Assembly: GCF_947179115.1 (NCBI RefSeq)
Contig: NZ_CAMXCI010000001.1
Location: forward strand, 744,001 to 808,000
Length of the DNA: 64,000 nt
Direction of reading: 5' to 3'
Source: Commensalibacter papalotli
GTDB lineage: Bacteria > Pseudomonadota > Alphaproteobacteria > Acetobacterales > Acetobacteraceae
Position numbers and translations under genes: made by a program. Under the pieces are notes generated by a model, which ran no database searches, was not told the DNA's origin, and was given only the letters and a program-made list of their open reading frames with translations. Of the stretch, positions 42,829 through 52,034 are shown piece by piece; the stretch's first letter is position 1; every line of letters begins with the position of its first letter.

Positions 42829-44601
42829 TTAAGACATAAATAATGTTATCACTGCCTTTTTAATAGATAAATCTTTTGGCTTACCATACGCTGAATTCTG
42901 AGGCATATAAGCAACCACAAATGTAATTTTATCCCCTTGTTCTACAGGATAAGTCATTGCAAAAGGAAGTTGTTGATGCGCACACACTTGATGAGTTACA
43001 TCGTTCACATACGGTATTAATGGTAGTTCTAATTGTGTTAATGGATAAATATCATTTTTTTGTTGTTGATTGCAGGCAATATTTAATAAGAACATATCCC
43101 CAGCATGATAAGAGATAGGCTCAGATGGATTTAATTGTTCTTCTGGAAATAAAATCCATCCTTGAATATGCAACAAACCATCCGCAGGTGCTTTCCAATA
43201 ATGATCATCTTCAGACCAGTATTGTTGCCCATCTCCATTTAAATGTTGTTTATTATCTTTAACCGTTAAATTCTTCCAAATTATTTTTTTATCTAAAGTT
43301 ACAGGAATATTTTCCCTTTCAAACTGAAATCTTGTATATGTCTCTGTCCCAAGATGTTTATTATCAAAAGGAGCAACATTTTCTTCTTTATCGGAAGTTA
43401 CAACAGGCCTAATTTCCACAATATTATCTGTAGTAGATTTGCTTGTTTGAATATTTGGATTAAATGAAACTGGATATAAGTGTGGCCTTGAGGTAGATGC
43501 GGGACGTGGTGGCAATCGAACCTTATCTTGAGAATCTTCAGTAGAAAATAAAGGCTTCCAATCACTGGGGGATTGAGGATTATCCTTAATCGCATACAGT
43601 AACACCAAATCTGAATAGCTTTTATAGTCATAGCATAAAATCAAAGTTCCTTTTGTCACATGAGTAGGTATCTCTTTGATCGACAAAGGAGCAATTTGCA
43701 AATAATCAGTAGAAACTAGTTTAGCTGATACAACTCCAGGCATTCCGATATAAATATTTTTAGGTTTAGCCTCAGTAGAACCAACATATAAACTATGACC
43801 AGCCATCATGCCTTGGGATGTAAACAACATTCCCTCTCCCAAAGGATGACCAGCTATGATGGCTTTGGTATAAATTGAATCAGTGCTGATTTCACCTTGA
43901 ACAGACAAATTACCTTTGCCATTAGACTTTATCTTACCTTGATCAGAATGAATTTGATTTAAAATCATTCTCTCACCAGGGTTTTGTGCATCAGTGTAAA
44001 CAGTCATGACTGGTTCAGTCACTCCGTTCATAACGAATAAAGGTATCCATGATTGTTGTTGGTTAACTTGTCTATATTCCCATAAATAACGATTATTCAA
44101 GTTTAATATCATATCCCCTTCAATCCAAGGCTCTTGGTCCTCTTGAAGATAGTTTGCTTCTGGATTACGATCTAAAGCCCATAAACGGCATGTTCTTTGC
44201 CCTTTATCAATATCGACTTTATTTTTAAAATCACTGATAATCGTTACTAAAACAGTAAATTGATAAGATTGTTTAGTATTTGTTTCAACTTTAAACAAAA
44301 GAGTTGATTTGCAATTGTCCCATCCCCCATCAATTATGACAGTGAATTGAGTTAAATTATAAATGAATTCTTTTAACCCAAGTGAGGAATCCCCACTTTC
44401 ATAACTCACTTTTTCGATCGATTCATTTGGGTGTAATATCAAACTTAAATCAAATAAATATGAAGCGGATTGACGCTCTAATTTATAAATAAAATCAAGC
44501 TGATGACCATTTTGTAAGATAGGTGGAATTAATAATCGCTGCTGAGGGCTACTATTTCTTAATGTTGTTTTATTTTTATTTTTAAACCACTGAAACACCA
44601 T
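42829..44601 (-). CDS. large hypothetical protein, beta-rich, unknown family
   Basis: Not recognised. 590 residues without an obvious signal peptide or membrane helix (N-terminus MVFQWFKNKNKTTLRN). The predicted composition is beta-rich. About residues 150-210 have EPWIEGDMILNLNNRYLWEYR. About 230-300 is a repetitive stretch (GKIKSNGKGNLSVQGEISTDSIYTKAIIAGHPLGEG). A Ser/Pro-rich linker around 365-400 (PPRPASTSRPH) leads to a C-terminal jelly-roll-like part (WKAPADGLLHIQGWILFP, HAGDMFLLNIACN, EQGDKITFVVAY). The layout resembles phage tail-fibre or surface-adhesin proteins, but there are no phage genes nearby. Single gene, followed on the other side by asparaginase. Function unknown. Confidence 0.75.
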   Translation of the reverse strand: MVFQWFKNKNKTTLRNSSPQQRLLIPPILQNGHQLDFIYKLERQSASYLFDLSLILHPNESIEKVSYESGDSSLGLKEFIYNLTQFTVIIDGGWDNCKSTLLFKVETNTKQSYQFTVLVTIISDFKNKVDIDKGQRTCRLWALDRNPEANYLQEDQEPWIEGDMILNLNNRYLWEYRQVNQQQSWIPLFVMNGVTEPVMTVYTDAQNPGERMILNQIHSDQGKIKSNGKGNLSVQGEISTDSIYTKAIIAGHPLGEGMLFTSQGMMAGHSLYVGSTEAKPKNIYIGMPGVVSAKLVSTDYLQIAPLSIKEIPTHVTKGTLILCYDYKSYSDLVLLYAIKDNPQSPSDWKPLFSTEDSQDKVRLPPRPASTSRPHLYPVSFNPNIQTSKSTTDNIVEIRPVVTSDKEENVAPFDNKHLGTETYTRFQFERENIPVTLDKKIIWKNLTVKDNKQHLNGDGQQYWSEDDHYWKAPADGLLHIQGWILFPEEQLNPSEPISYHAGDMFLLNIACNQQQKNDIYPLTQLELPLIPYVNDVTHQVCAHQQLPFAMTYPVEQGDKITFVVAYMPQNSAYGKPKDLSIKKAVITLFMS

Positions 44602-44757
44602 AAAGCCACCTAAGAAATTGAACTGTAATTTTTATCTTAAAAATAACGAAGCTTTTAATTTATGCTATTTTAATCAAAAGCAAAACAGATTACAAAGAAT
44701 CAAACATAATTATTTCTGATAACCTGCTTTATCATATAAAAACGACGGGTTTATGCT

Positions 44758-45888
44758 ATGCAATATATAACAGACAAAATAACGCTTAAATATTTATTTG
44801 GATTAACTTGCTTGGGGCTTTCATGCTTTGTACAGCCTATATCCGCATCTCCTTCTCAAATACCTTTAGAGGCAAATGCTATGCACCATGCTATCCAAGA
44901 AAAAGCAACAATTCTTATTTTGACTACGGGTGGCACGATTGCTGGCCAAGCAACCAATGATAAAGAATTAGGGTATCAAGCTGCACAAACATCTGGCGAA
45001 TCTTTGATAAAATCAGTCCCTGCACTTAAAAATGAAGCAAATATAGAGGTATGCGCTATTTCTCAAATCGGTTCTCAAGATATGTCAGATCATGTTTTGT
45101 TGGATTTAGCTCATCATATCCAAAAAGCTGAGGAAAACCCAAAGATATCTGGTATTGTTATTACACATGGTACTGACACCATGGAAGAAACTGCCTTTTT
45201 TTTAAATGAGGTCATTCCTCACCATAAACCTATCATCTTAGTCGGGGCAATGCGTCCAGCAGGTTATGCAAGCGCAGATGGAAGCGCAAACCTTATCGAT
45301 GCGGTTAAGGTCGCATCAAATCCGTTGGCACAAAACCGTTCAGTTATGGTAGTCATGAATGATTCAATTTTTGCAGCACGTTCTGTGCAAAAAATGAATA
45401 CACAAAATCTTGATGCTTTTCGGGCTCCTAATATTGGGCCTATTGGTGTTGTTAATACTGAGCATGTTCATTTTTTCCAACCTGCAATCTCGCAAAAATC
45501 AACTACCTTTATGCTTCCTAGCCAAGCTCCATTTCCTCGGGTAGACATTATCTATTCTCATATACAAATGGATGGAGGGCTTATTGAAGATGCTGTAAAA
45601 AGAGGTGCAAAAGGCATCATACTCGCTGGCGTTGGTGATGGAAATACATCAGCTGATGCCTTAAAAGCATTACAAGAAGCTCGAAAAAAAGGGGTAATTA
45701 TCGTCAGATCGACCAGAGTTGGCAGTGGTTTTGTTAATCGTAATGTTGAAGTGAATGATGATCAAAATCAGTTTATTGTTTCAGAAGATCTTAATCCTCA
45801 AAAAGCACGACTATTATTACAAATTCTACTAGCCAATAAAATTAATAATCTTGATCAAATTCAAAAATCTTTTTCTATATTATATTAA
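44758..45888 (+). CDS. ansB: type II (periplasmic) L-asparaginase
   Basis: Hydrolyses asparagine (and often glutamine) to aspartate and ammonia in the periplasm. 376 residues with a signal peptide (to about SASPS). Catalytic elements: TTGGTIAG with nucleophile T60, and THGTDTMEETA with T139-D140. Further family blocks are GAMRPAGYASADGSANL, MNDSIFAARSVQKMNTQNLDAFRAPNIGPIG and the substrate-binding GDGNTSADAL. All motifs are intact. Ammonia release may help with nitrogen supply or acid tolerance in a gut setting; this is inference. Followed by a very strong terminator. Confidence 0.96.
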   Translation: MQYITDKITLKYLFGLTCLGLSCFVQPISASPSQIPLEANAMHHAIQEKATILILTTGGTIAGQATNDKELGYQAAQTSGESLIKSVPALKNEANIEVCAISQIGSQDMSDHVLLDLAHHIQKAEENPKISGIVITHGTDTMEETAFFLNEVIPHHKPIILVGAMRPAGYASADGSANLIDAVKVASNPLAQNRSVMVVMNDSIFAARSVQKMNTQNLDAFRAPNIGPIGVVNTEHVHFFQPAISQKSTTFMLPSQAPFPRVDIIYSHIQMDGGLIEDAVKRGAKGIILAGVGDGNTSADALKALQEARKKGVIIVRSTRVGSGFVNRNVEVNDDQNQFIVSEDLNPQKARLLLQILLANKINNLDQIQKSFSILY

Positions 45889-45892
45889 TTAA

Positions 45893-45932
45893 AGACTTCA
45901 AAGAGGAGGATCTAATCCTCTTTGAAGTTTTT
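45893..45932 (+). terminator. strong terminator after ansB
   Basis: 13-bp perfect stem ACTTCAAAGAGGA / TCCTCTTTGAAGT with an 8-nt loop and a trailing T run. Confidence 0.9.
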
Positions 45933-46067
45933 AATTTCTTTGATATTTCAACCATAATGATCCAGAAATTATTCAAAAAATAGAAAAAGCTTGATATAAT
46001 TGGTCATTTCTTCTTAGAATATGCACGTTTGTTTTATATCTATAACTCAGTAAGTTGGAGATAACGG

Positions 46068-46550
46068 TTGATTAAAAAAAATTTCTTTGGAGTATGCTTT
46101 TTATTCGCCATAAGCGGTATATCATCCGTTTTTGCAGATACTCATCACAAAACCATTACTTCAAAACATACTCAAGAATTATCAAAAAACATAACAAGAA
46201 CTACTGAGAAATCTGTCTTAGCAGATCCCCAACTTAATTTTTACAGCGCGCACCAAGATAAAAATAACTATGTTATTGCTTTATATACTAACCGACCAGG
46301 TAAAGCATTAATCACATATGATTCCCCTACCTGCCAAGCAAATTCATATGGTGATACGATCATTGATTCGAAAAATAAATCTCAAATAGAATTTACTTCT
46401 ACAGAAGATCCCCTTTGCAAAATTACTTTAAAAAAAGAAAATGATAACCAATTAAAAATTATAAAAGAAACTCCAGCATGCACAGCGTGGCATGGCGATT
46501 TTTGCAGCTTTTCATCCTTATCTCCCTTAACGCGCATTTACCCACATTAA
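46068..46550 (+). CDS. secreted cysteine-containing hypothetical protein (copy A)
   Basis: Unknown family. 160 residues from a TTG start backed by GGAG about 10 bases upstream. A signal peptide (FFGVCFLFAISGISSVFAD) is followed by a polar linker and a small domain with five cysteines. The C-terminal signature C-x2-[WY]-H-x3-C-S-F-S-x-[LI]-x2-L-x-R-I recurs in the next gene (copy B), so the two are diverged tandem paralogues. Cysteine pairing would suit the DsbA-type enzyme encoded in this window. No enzymatic motif is visible. Same direction as copy B, 16-bp gap. Confidence 0.7.
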   Translation: MIKKNFFGVCFLFAISGISSVFADTHHKTITSKHTQELSKNITRTTEKSVLADPQLNFYSAHQDKNNYVIALYTNRPGKALITYDSPTCQANSYGDTIIDSKNKSQIEFTSTEDPLCKITLKKENDNQLKIIKETPACTAWHGDFCSFSSLSPLTRIYPH

Positions 46551-46566
46551 ATCAGAGTATAATCAG

Positions 46567-46989
46567 ATGAAATTATATCCATTCCTTTTTTTATGTATTG
46601 CAGGCGCAATTACGTTACCTCCCTCTTTTGCAACAGCGCAACCGATCACAATGCAACAACCTATTAATATGATTGCTTATGAACATAAGGCACAACATCA
46701 TTACGAATCTGTATCTTATATGCCCTATTATCCAGCCTACGGAATGATTTCTTTAAAATCTCCCGACTGTAATGCAGAAATCGCAGGATATATTGATCCT
46801 TTTGCATTGAAACATAAGAAGCTAATTATTACTTATAAAACATGTAAAGTTTCTTTTAACATTGCTCAAAATGATCAAGAGATAAGTAACTCCATAGAAA
46901 CTACATCTTGTGAAGAGTATCATCCTAAAAACTGCAGCTTTTCTCAAATCCCTGCTTTACAAAGAATTCCCTTAGGAAAACATCCTTAA
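46567..46989 (+). CDS. secreted cysteine-containing hypothetical protein (copy B)
   Basis: Unknown family. 140 residues with a signal peptide (FLFLCIAGAITLPPSFATAQ). The body has four cysteines and a Tyr/His-rich region (YEHKAQHHYESVSYMPYYPAYG). The C-terminus CEEYHPKNCSFS...LQRIP matches copy A at the shared signature. It is shorter than A in the linker but the C-terminal half aligns. It is probably in one transcript with copy A and the next secreted protein. Function unknown. Confidence 0.7.
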   Translation: MKLYPFLFLCIAGAITLPPSFATAQPITMQQPINMIAYEHKAQHHYESVSYMPYYPAYGMISLKSPDCNAEIAGYIDPFALKHKKLIITYKTCKVSFNIAQNDQEISNSIETTSCEEYHPKNCSFSQIPALQRIPLGKHP

Positions 46990-47038
46990 ACTTAATATAC
47001 TTACTGGTTATATGTAAATTTTTAAAAAGACATACAGA

Positions 47039-47461
47039 ATGAAAAACTTACTTTTATCTTTTACGCTTGGTGCTGGTTGTCTGATAAGTCACCAAACTTA
47101 TGCTCAAAATTTAGATGGTAACACGCTCTATGTCGATGCTGTCATCAATTTACAACAATCTATGCCCAGAAAAGCCACCATTGATGGAAAAAGAATTTAC
47201 AGTGTCGATTCAGATCATATTTGTTCGATTACAGTAACGATGGGATCCTCCAGACAATATCAGTTCTCTTTAGTTACTTGGCCTGAAAAAGGCCATATTG
47301 ATGACGCTGGATATTCAGAGTTTATTCTCAAAGATACAGACAATAAACCACATATCCTTAGAACTGATAAAATCAAAGGAAAGAGATTCTTAGCCAGCAT
47401 GAAAAACCTCATCACAAATTGCCAAAAATCCACTCAAAAAAATAAATTTAACGACTCATAA
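47039..47461 (+). CDS. secreted hypothetical protein, 140 residues
   Basis: Not recognised. Signal peptide (NLLLSFTLGAGCLISHQTYAQ), then about 118 mature residues with two cysteines (DHICSITVTMG and LITNCQ) and alternating hydrophobic strands (TLYVDAVINLQ, QYQFSLVTW). It lacks the signature of the two genes before it. It ends with a 6-bp overlap with the convergent acyltransferase gene. Third in a run of small exported proteins. Confidence 0.65.
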   Translation: MKNLLLSFTLGAGCLISHQTYAQNLDGNTLYVDAVINLQQSMPRKATIDGKRIYSVDSDHICSITVTMGSSRQYQFSLVTWPEKGHIDDAGYSEFILKDTDNKPHILRTDKIKGKRFLASMKNLITNCQKSTQKNKFNDS

Positions 47462-48655
47462 CTTCTGATTGAAAGCCAGTTTTTTTCTATCCCATAAATG
47501 AGATAATATACATCCCAATTGAATACCTGGTTTTTCAATTAAAATATGCACGAATATTGCAAGGAATAAAATCAAGCTAGTAATTAATGTCATAACACAC
47601 CAAAACTCTATCGAGCCTTGCAATACATAATGACGTATAAATTGAACGGAATACACCCAATAAAATACGATCCCTTGTAAAAGATAAATACCATAACTGA
47701 CCTCTCCCATTCGTTGAGAGGCAGGCAACGTAAGTAATCCAAAAATAGAGCATCCAGAAATAATAAAAAAGAAAATTATAGCGAATAAAATTGTAGAAAA
47801 ATATACACCACCAGGAACAAACACAAAGATCGCAATCAATATACTCAAAACAATAAAAGATTGTATTATGGGGCTTAAAGGGATTTTTTTTAAATATTGT
47901 TGTAAAGTTGCACAAAGCATGCCCATTAAAAATATAAATAAAACGGCTAATATTTGACTGAATATTGGATAAGCATGTGTAAAAAAGGCTGTGATAGAAA
48001 TAACTACTATAGCGTAAACAATAAAATACAATGCTCTTTTTTTACTTTGTGCAAACCAAGAAACAAAAGGCAATAACCCATAAAATAACCATTCATATTG
48101 TAACGTCCATACAACCCCTAATAAAATCATAGAACTCATCATATAATTATTAATATCAGGCAAAGGTAAAACTCCCAGTGCCAACCAAGCGCCTATTTGC
48201 TTACAAAATGCTATCCAAGAAACCTGTAATGTCCAGTGCGTTTCTATCATCACAATTATAAACACACAAAAGCAGGCAAACCAGTATACAGGTGCAATGC
48301 GGCAAAAGCGCTTGATATAAAATGATGGCCACTTCATTCGCTCTTGAGAAGACAACAATTTAGACCAGAACAAATAGGCTGTAACCATAAAAAATAATCG
48401 AACAGCAATAGTTCCAAACATATTATAAAAAGGATTAGGACTGCCCGCCCATTGACCTGTTTCTAGTAATGTATGAAAATTCTGGCCATGAGAAAAAACA
48501 ACTCCATAAGCCAAGAAACCTCTTAGCCCATCAATAGTTTGCACATGATTCACACCAAAAGCGTTAGCCTTTATTTTGCTAAAATACGGAAAAGACAAAA
48601 TACATAATAAAAAAGCCATTATCAAAAAAAAAGGCCATATTGAAAAATATGTCAT
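47456..48655 (-). CDS. membrane acyltransferase (Acyl_transf_3 family), copy 1
   Basis: Integral membrane O-acyltransferase of 399 residues with about ten helices. The family hallmark R-x10-H is visible in DGLRGFLAYGVVFSHG, with FFMVTAYLFW and YIKRFCRIAPVYWF following and RMGEVSYGIYLLQG near the end. Such enzymes O-acetylate surface polysaccharides or LPS. It overlaps the upstream paralogue by 4 bp (ATGA), so both are translated together. Acceptor unknown; the nearby GT25 gene makes LPS plausible. Confidence 0.88.
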   Translation of the reverse strand: MTYFSIWPFFLIMAFLLCILSFPYFSKIKANAFGVNHVQTIDGLRGFLAYGVVFSHGQNFHTLLETGQWAGSPNPFYNMFGTIAVRLFFMVTAYLFWSKLLSSQERMKWPSFYIKRFCRIAPVYWFACFCVFIIVMIETHWTLQVSWIAFCKQIGAWLALGVLPLPDINNYMMSSMILLGVVWTLQYEWLFYGLLPFVSWFAQSKKRALYFIVYAIVVISITAFFTHAYPIFSQILAVLFIFLMGMLCATLQQYLKKIPLSPIIQSFIVLSILIAIFVFVPGGVYFSTILFAIIFFFIISGCSIFGLLTLPASQRMGEVSYGIYLLQGIVFYWVYSVQFIRHYVLQGSIEFWCVMTLITSLILFLAIFVHILIEKPGIQLGCILSHLWDRKKLAFNQKL

Positions 48656-49866
48656 GTTATGAAATGCTTTATATTTGTTTTCTGACTTAGTTTACTTGCT
48701 ATTTGTTTACCACGATCCATACTTGGTTTTTCAATAAATATATATAAACAACAAGCTACAAGTAAAAGAACGATAGATTCACCTAATAACACACCCCAAT
48801 AATGCCAAATAGAGCACATCATAAAATGTTTTGTCACAATCAATACATCGCTAAAAAAATATAAAACTAACCCTTGGCATAAATAAATGCTGTAACTAAC
48901 CCTGCCCATTCGTTGTGAGGCTTTCAATTTGAATAAACCAAACAAAGAAGCTCCAGACACAACACAATAAAAAAATATTCCACCCAATACAAGCATTAAG
49001 GGTTCTGGATATTTATGACAAAAAGACAATAACAAACAAATACAGCCGACCATAATAACAGATCCACAAAAATCATTAAGTCTGGGTTGCCACTGCATTT
49101 GTTTCAACGTTGCAATCAAAATACCAATTGCATAAGAAGCAAAGGGCATCATATCATTTTCAGCAAGAAAATGTATTTTCCAGTAAAATTGTGCCAAAAT
49201 GGTGAAAACACACAAAATAATTGCAAAACTTAACGACGACCAAATATTTTTACTGAACATTCCAATAATCGGCAATGTTAAATAAAGCATCCACTCATAA
49301 GGAATAGTCCATACAACCCCCATCACCAACAAAGATGTTAAACCAAATCCATTGATAGAAGGAAAAGAGAATAATCCAAATGTTAACCAAGCAAATATCT
49401 GTTTAATAAAACTCAGAACCGTTACGTCTAAATGCCAGTTCGTTTTGTTCATCACCGCAATAAATAAACATAAAATACATAAATAATAAACAGGGGCTAT
49501 CCGAAAGAACCGTTTAATATAAAAGGGAATAACCTCTATTTTTCCTTGATGTTTTAACCATCTAGTCCAAAATAAAAATGCAGAAATCATAAAAAAAACG
49601 CATAAACCCGTAGTTGCCAGCAAGTCTATATAACTCCCTGCTGCTCCTTTAAATTCCTTACTATGAACTAAATTATACCAAACAGTGGCATGTAAAAAAA
49701 CAATCAAATAAGCAAGATAACCACGCAAGCCATCAATCGTATATAAACGATCCTCCTGGGAATTTCTTACTACTTGAATTCTATAAAAAAGAGGAATGGG
49801 CAAGCTGAGGAAAACAATTAATATCACTAAGATTATACATAATGGCCAGACCGCATCATAGGTCAT
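48652..49866 (-). CDS. membrane acyltransferase (Acyl_transf_3 family), copy 2
   Basis: Paralogue of the next gene: same start MTYDAVWPLCIILVILI, same R-x10-H in DGLRGYLAYLIVFLHA, same FYIKRFFRIAPVYYLC and RMGRVSYSIYLCQG blocks, with about ten helices. The start at ATG 49866 is preferred because GAGGA lies just upstream and the N-terminus then aligns with copy 1; an upstream ATG would add 14 residues. The two copies form a two-gene operon, and their difference in loop sequence suggests two acceptor positions or substrates. Confidence 0.86.
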   Translation of the reverse strand: MTYDAVWPLCIILVILIVFLSLPIPLFYRIQVVRNSQEDRLYTIDGLRGYLAYLIVFLHATVWYNLVHSKEFKGAAGSYIDLLATTGLCVFFMISAFLFWTRWLKHQGKIEVIPFYIKRFFRIAPVYYLCILCLFIAVMNKTNWHLDVTVLSFIKQIFAWLTFGLFSFPSINGFGLTSLLVMGVVWTIPYEWMLYLTLPIIGMFSKNIWSSLSFAIILCVFTILAQFYWKIHFLAENDMMPFASYAIGILIATLKQMQWQPRLNDFCGSVIMVGCICLLLSFCHKYPEPLMLVLGGIFFYCVVSGASLFGLFKLKASQRMGRVSYSIYLCQGLVLYFFSDVLIVTKHFMMCSIWHYWGVLLGESIVLLLVACCLYIFIEKPSMDRGKQIASKLSQKTNIKHFIT

Positions 49867-49925
49867 ACTATCCTCAGTTTTTATATAATTATGAAATTTA
49901 AAAAGCAAAATATCATATAGTTAAC

Positions 49926-49970
49926 ATAATAAAAATGCACAAAAAGTAATCTTTCTGTGCATTTATAAAA
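49926..49970 (-). terminator. terminator of gldA
   Basis: On the minus strand AAATGCACA / TGTGCATTT with a 14-nt loop and a T-rich tail. Confidence 0.7.
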
Positions 49971-49997
49971 TCCTAAGATAAACTATAAAGCCTTCAC

Positions 49998-51101
49998 TTA
50001 TGCTTGCCAAGCTTTTCCCAAAGCATCTGCTGTTAATATCGCAGCATAGACTTGCTCTGGCGTAACTTTAAATGGCATATTATGAATACTTTCTCCCTCT
50101 GCACAACTCGCTTTGGCAACATCCATAATTTTCTTTTCTTTAAAACCATCCCCTTCTTTAACCCCAATTTGAGCCAAAGTAATCGGCAAACCAATTCGAT
50201 CACAAAACTCTAAAACAGTTTCCAACTCTTCCTTTGGCGCATTTTCCAATACAAGTTGAGTTAGGGTTCCAAATGCCACTTTTTCTCCATGATACATATG
50301 ATGGCACTCTTCCAAAATAGTAAAACCATTATGTATAGCATGTGCAGCCGCAAGGCCTGAACTTTCAAACCCAATTCCACTTAAATAAGTATTCGCCTCT
50401 ACGATACGGTTCACAGCGATAGTTGCAACACCGTTTTCAACCGCTAACTTTGCCTTGTAACCTTCTTCTAAAAGCGTATCGTAACATAAACGTGCCAACC
50501 CCATAGCTGCCAATGTAGACTGACCTCCTGCCATAGTCTGAGCACGAGAAAGAGAACATGCTCTTCCTTCAAAATAAGTTGAAAGCGCATCCCCCATTCC
50601 AGCCACAAATAAACGAACAGGAGCCTTGGCAATAATCGTTGTATCCATAAAAACCATATCTGGATTTGTGGGGAACATTAGATATTCATCAAACTCACCA
50701 GTTTCTTTGTAAATCACAGACAAAGCACTGGTTGGTGCATCATTTGATGCAATTGTAGGTACAATTAATACGGGCACTTTGTGATAATAGGCAACAGCTT
50801 TTGCTGTATCCAATGTTTTACCACCACCAGCACCGATAACACCACGACAATTATTCGCTTTTAAAACATCCCCAAGCCGTTGGATTTCCTTTTTAGAGCA
50901 TTCACCTCCAAAACGTTCAAATAATCCTTCTATAGAAACCTTTTTTAAACTCTCCTCAATAATCGGGGCTGCAATTTTCATCACAATATCATCAGCAATA
51001 ACCAAATAATGATCTGACAATAATTTAGCATAATGACCAATTTCTTTTAATGCATTTGGCCCTTGGATATATTTAGATGGGGATTGAATAATTTGTAACA
51101 T
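49998..51101 (-). CDS. gldA: glycerol dehydrogenase
   Basis: NAD+-dependent zinc dehydrogenase of the iron-type alcohol dehydrogenase superfamily that oxidises glycerol to dihydroxyacetone. 367 residues. NAD-binding GAGGGKTLDTAKA with the preceding VIADDIV, PTIASNDAPTSALSV, and the metal ligands in GMGDALSTYFE (Asp), AAHAIHNG (His) and YHGEKVAFG (His). The C-terminal helical domain is complete. Glycerol use fits an acetic acid bacterium in an insect diet. Monocistronic, minus strand. Confidence 0.93.
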   Translation of the reverse strand: MLQIIQSPSKYIQGPNALKEIGHYAKLLSDHYLVIADDIVMKIAAPIIEESLKKVSIEGLFERFGGECSKKEIQRLGDVLKANNCRGVIGAGGGKTLDTAKAVAYYHKVPVLIVPTIASNDAPTSALSVIYKETGEFDEYLMFPTNPDMVFMDTTIIAKAPVRLFVAGMGDALSTYFEGRACSLSRAQTMAGGQSTLAAMGLARLCYDTLLEEGYKAKLAVENGVATIAVNRIVEANTYLSGIGFESSGLAAAHAIHNGFTILEECHHMYHGEKVAFGTLTQLVLENAPKEELETVLEFCDRIGLPITLAQIGVKEGDGFKEKKIMDVAKASCAEGESIHNMPFKVTPEQVYAAILTADALGKAWQA

Positions 51102-51201
51102 TTGACAAACTCTTTAAATATATAAAATTGCTTTCAATTGATCTTTCTATCCTGTAATAGATCAACAAAATTGAATATAAAAGTATGTTACAAATTCTGA
51201 T

Positions 51202-51798
51202 CTATAGCAAGAACTCTACCAACATAAATACTGCAAATATGACAAATATCAACGCAGACGCAATATCTATTTTTTTTGCATATTGCTGATATTTTCTTTT
51301 AACGAAAGAATGAGAAAAAAGTAAACCCAATCCAACAAAACAAATAAAACTTTCAATTATAAGAGAAACAATAATTGGGAGAATGTTCGCAATCCCAGAC
51401 CCCAAGGGTAGAACAGAAAAAATACTGGCAAAATAAATAATCGCTTTGGGATTAGATAAATTACACATCATCCCTTTTAAAAAATAATGCTTTTCCTGAA
51501 CTGCTTGATTGCTCATTTTTTTATTAGAGCGCTTTACTATCCCATAGGCGAGATATAATAAATAACAAGCCCCACCCAGCATGACCAACTTAATCAGCAC
51601 AGGGTAGGTCTGAAACAAAATATGCAACCCTAATATAGATAAAATCATCCAAATCAAGGCACCCGTACAAATCCCTGCAACCACTTTACAGACCGCAGTT
51701 TTATTTCCGGTTATTCCTGTTCTAGAGACCAAGAAAAAATCAGGGCCAGGAATAATCAATGCGAAAAATTGAAGAATTAAAATACCTATAAAAGACAT
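51202..51798 (-). CDS. LysE-family amino acid exporter
   Basis: A 198-residue inner-membrane protein of the LysE/RhtB superfamily with six predicted helices. Family signature near the N-terminus: LIIPGPDFFLVSRTGITGNKTAVCKVVAGICTG. NLSNPKAIIYFASIFSVL follows the central helix. Such proteins export amino acids such as homoserine, threonine or lysine; the substrate cannot be inferred. Monocistronic; no Lrp/ArgP-type regulator gene adjoins it. Confidence 0.9.
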   Translation of the reverse strand: MSFIGILILQFFALIIPGPDFFLVSRTGITGNKTAVCKVVAGICTGALIWMILSILGLHILFQTYPVLIKLVMLGGACYLLYLAYGIVKRSNKKMSNQAVQEKHYFLKGMMCNLSNPKAIIYFASIFSVLPLGSGIANILPIIVSLIIESFICFVGLGLLFSHSFVKRKYQQYAKKIDIASALIFVIFAVFMLVEFLL

Positions 51799-52034
51799 AA
51801 ATTAAATAAGCCCCTGTTACTAAAACAATGTTTTTACATTAGGTTCTCATGATTCCCAATGCGTTTAATATTCTTCATTATAATGATGTTTAAAATCAAC
51901 TATTTGATCATTAATAAATTATAATCATTGCCTTCTATCATCGCCCATATTTTTTTGCTCAAACTTTATTGAGCTTGAACTAAATGAGGAAAAATCAAAA
52001 TAAAAAACCAATAAAAAAAATAACCCCTCACCTA
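51799..52034. other. 236-bp intergenic region
   Basis: AT-rich spacer between the LysE-type gene start and the nuclease gene end. Only weak complementarity (GAGG...CCTC around an A/T-rich loop) is visible; nothing else supported. Confidence 0.4.

Noticed and set aside
42829..44601. Prophage tail-fibre gene
   Set aside because: The fibre-like look is not backed by any phage structural, lysis or integrase gene nearby.
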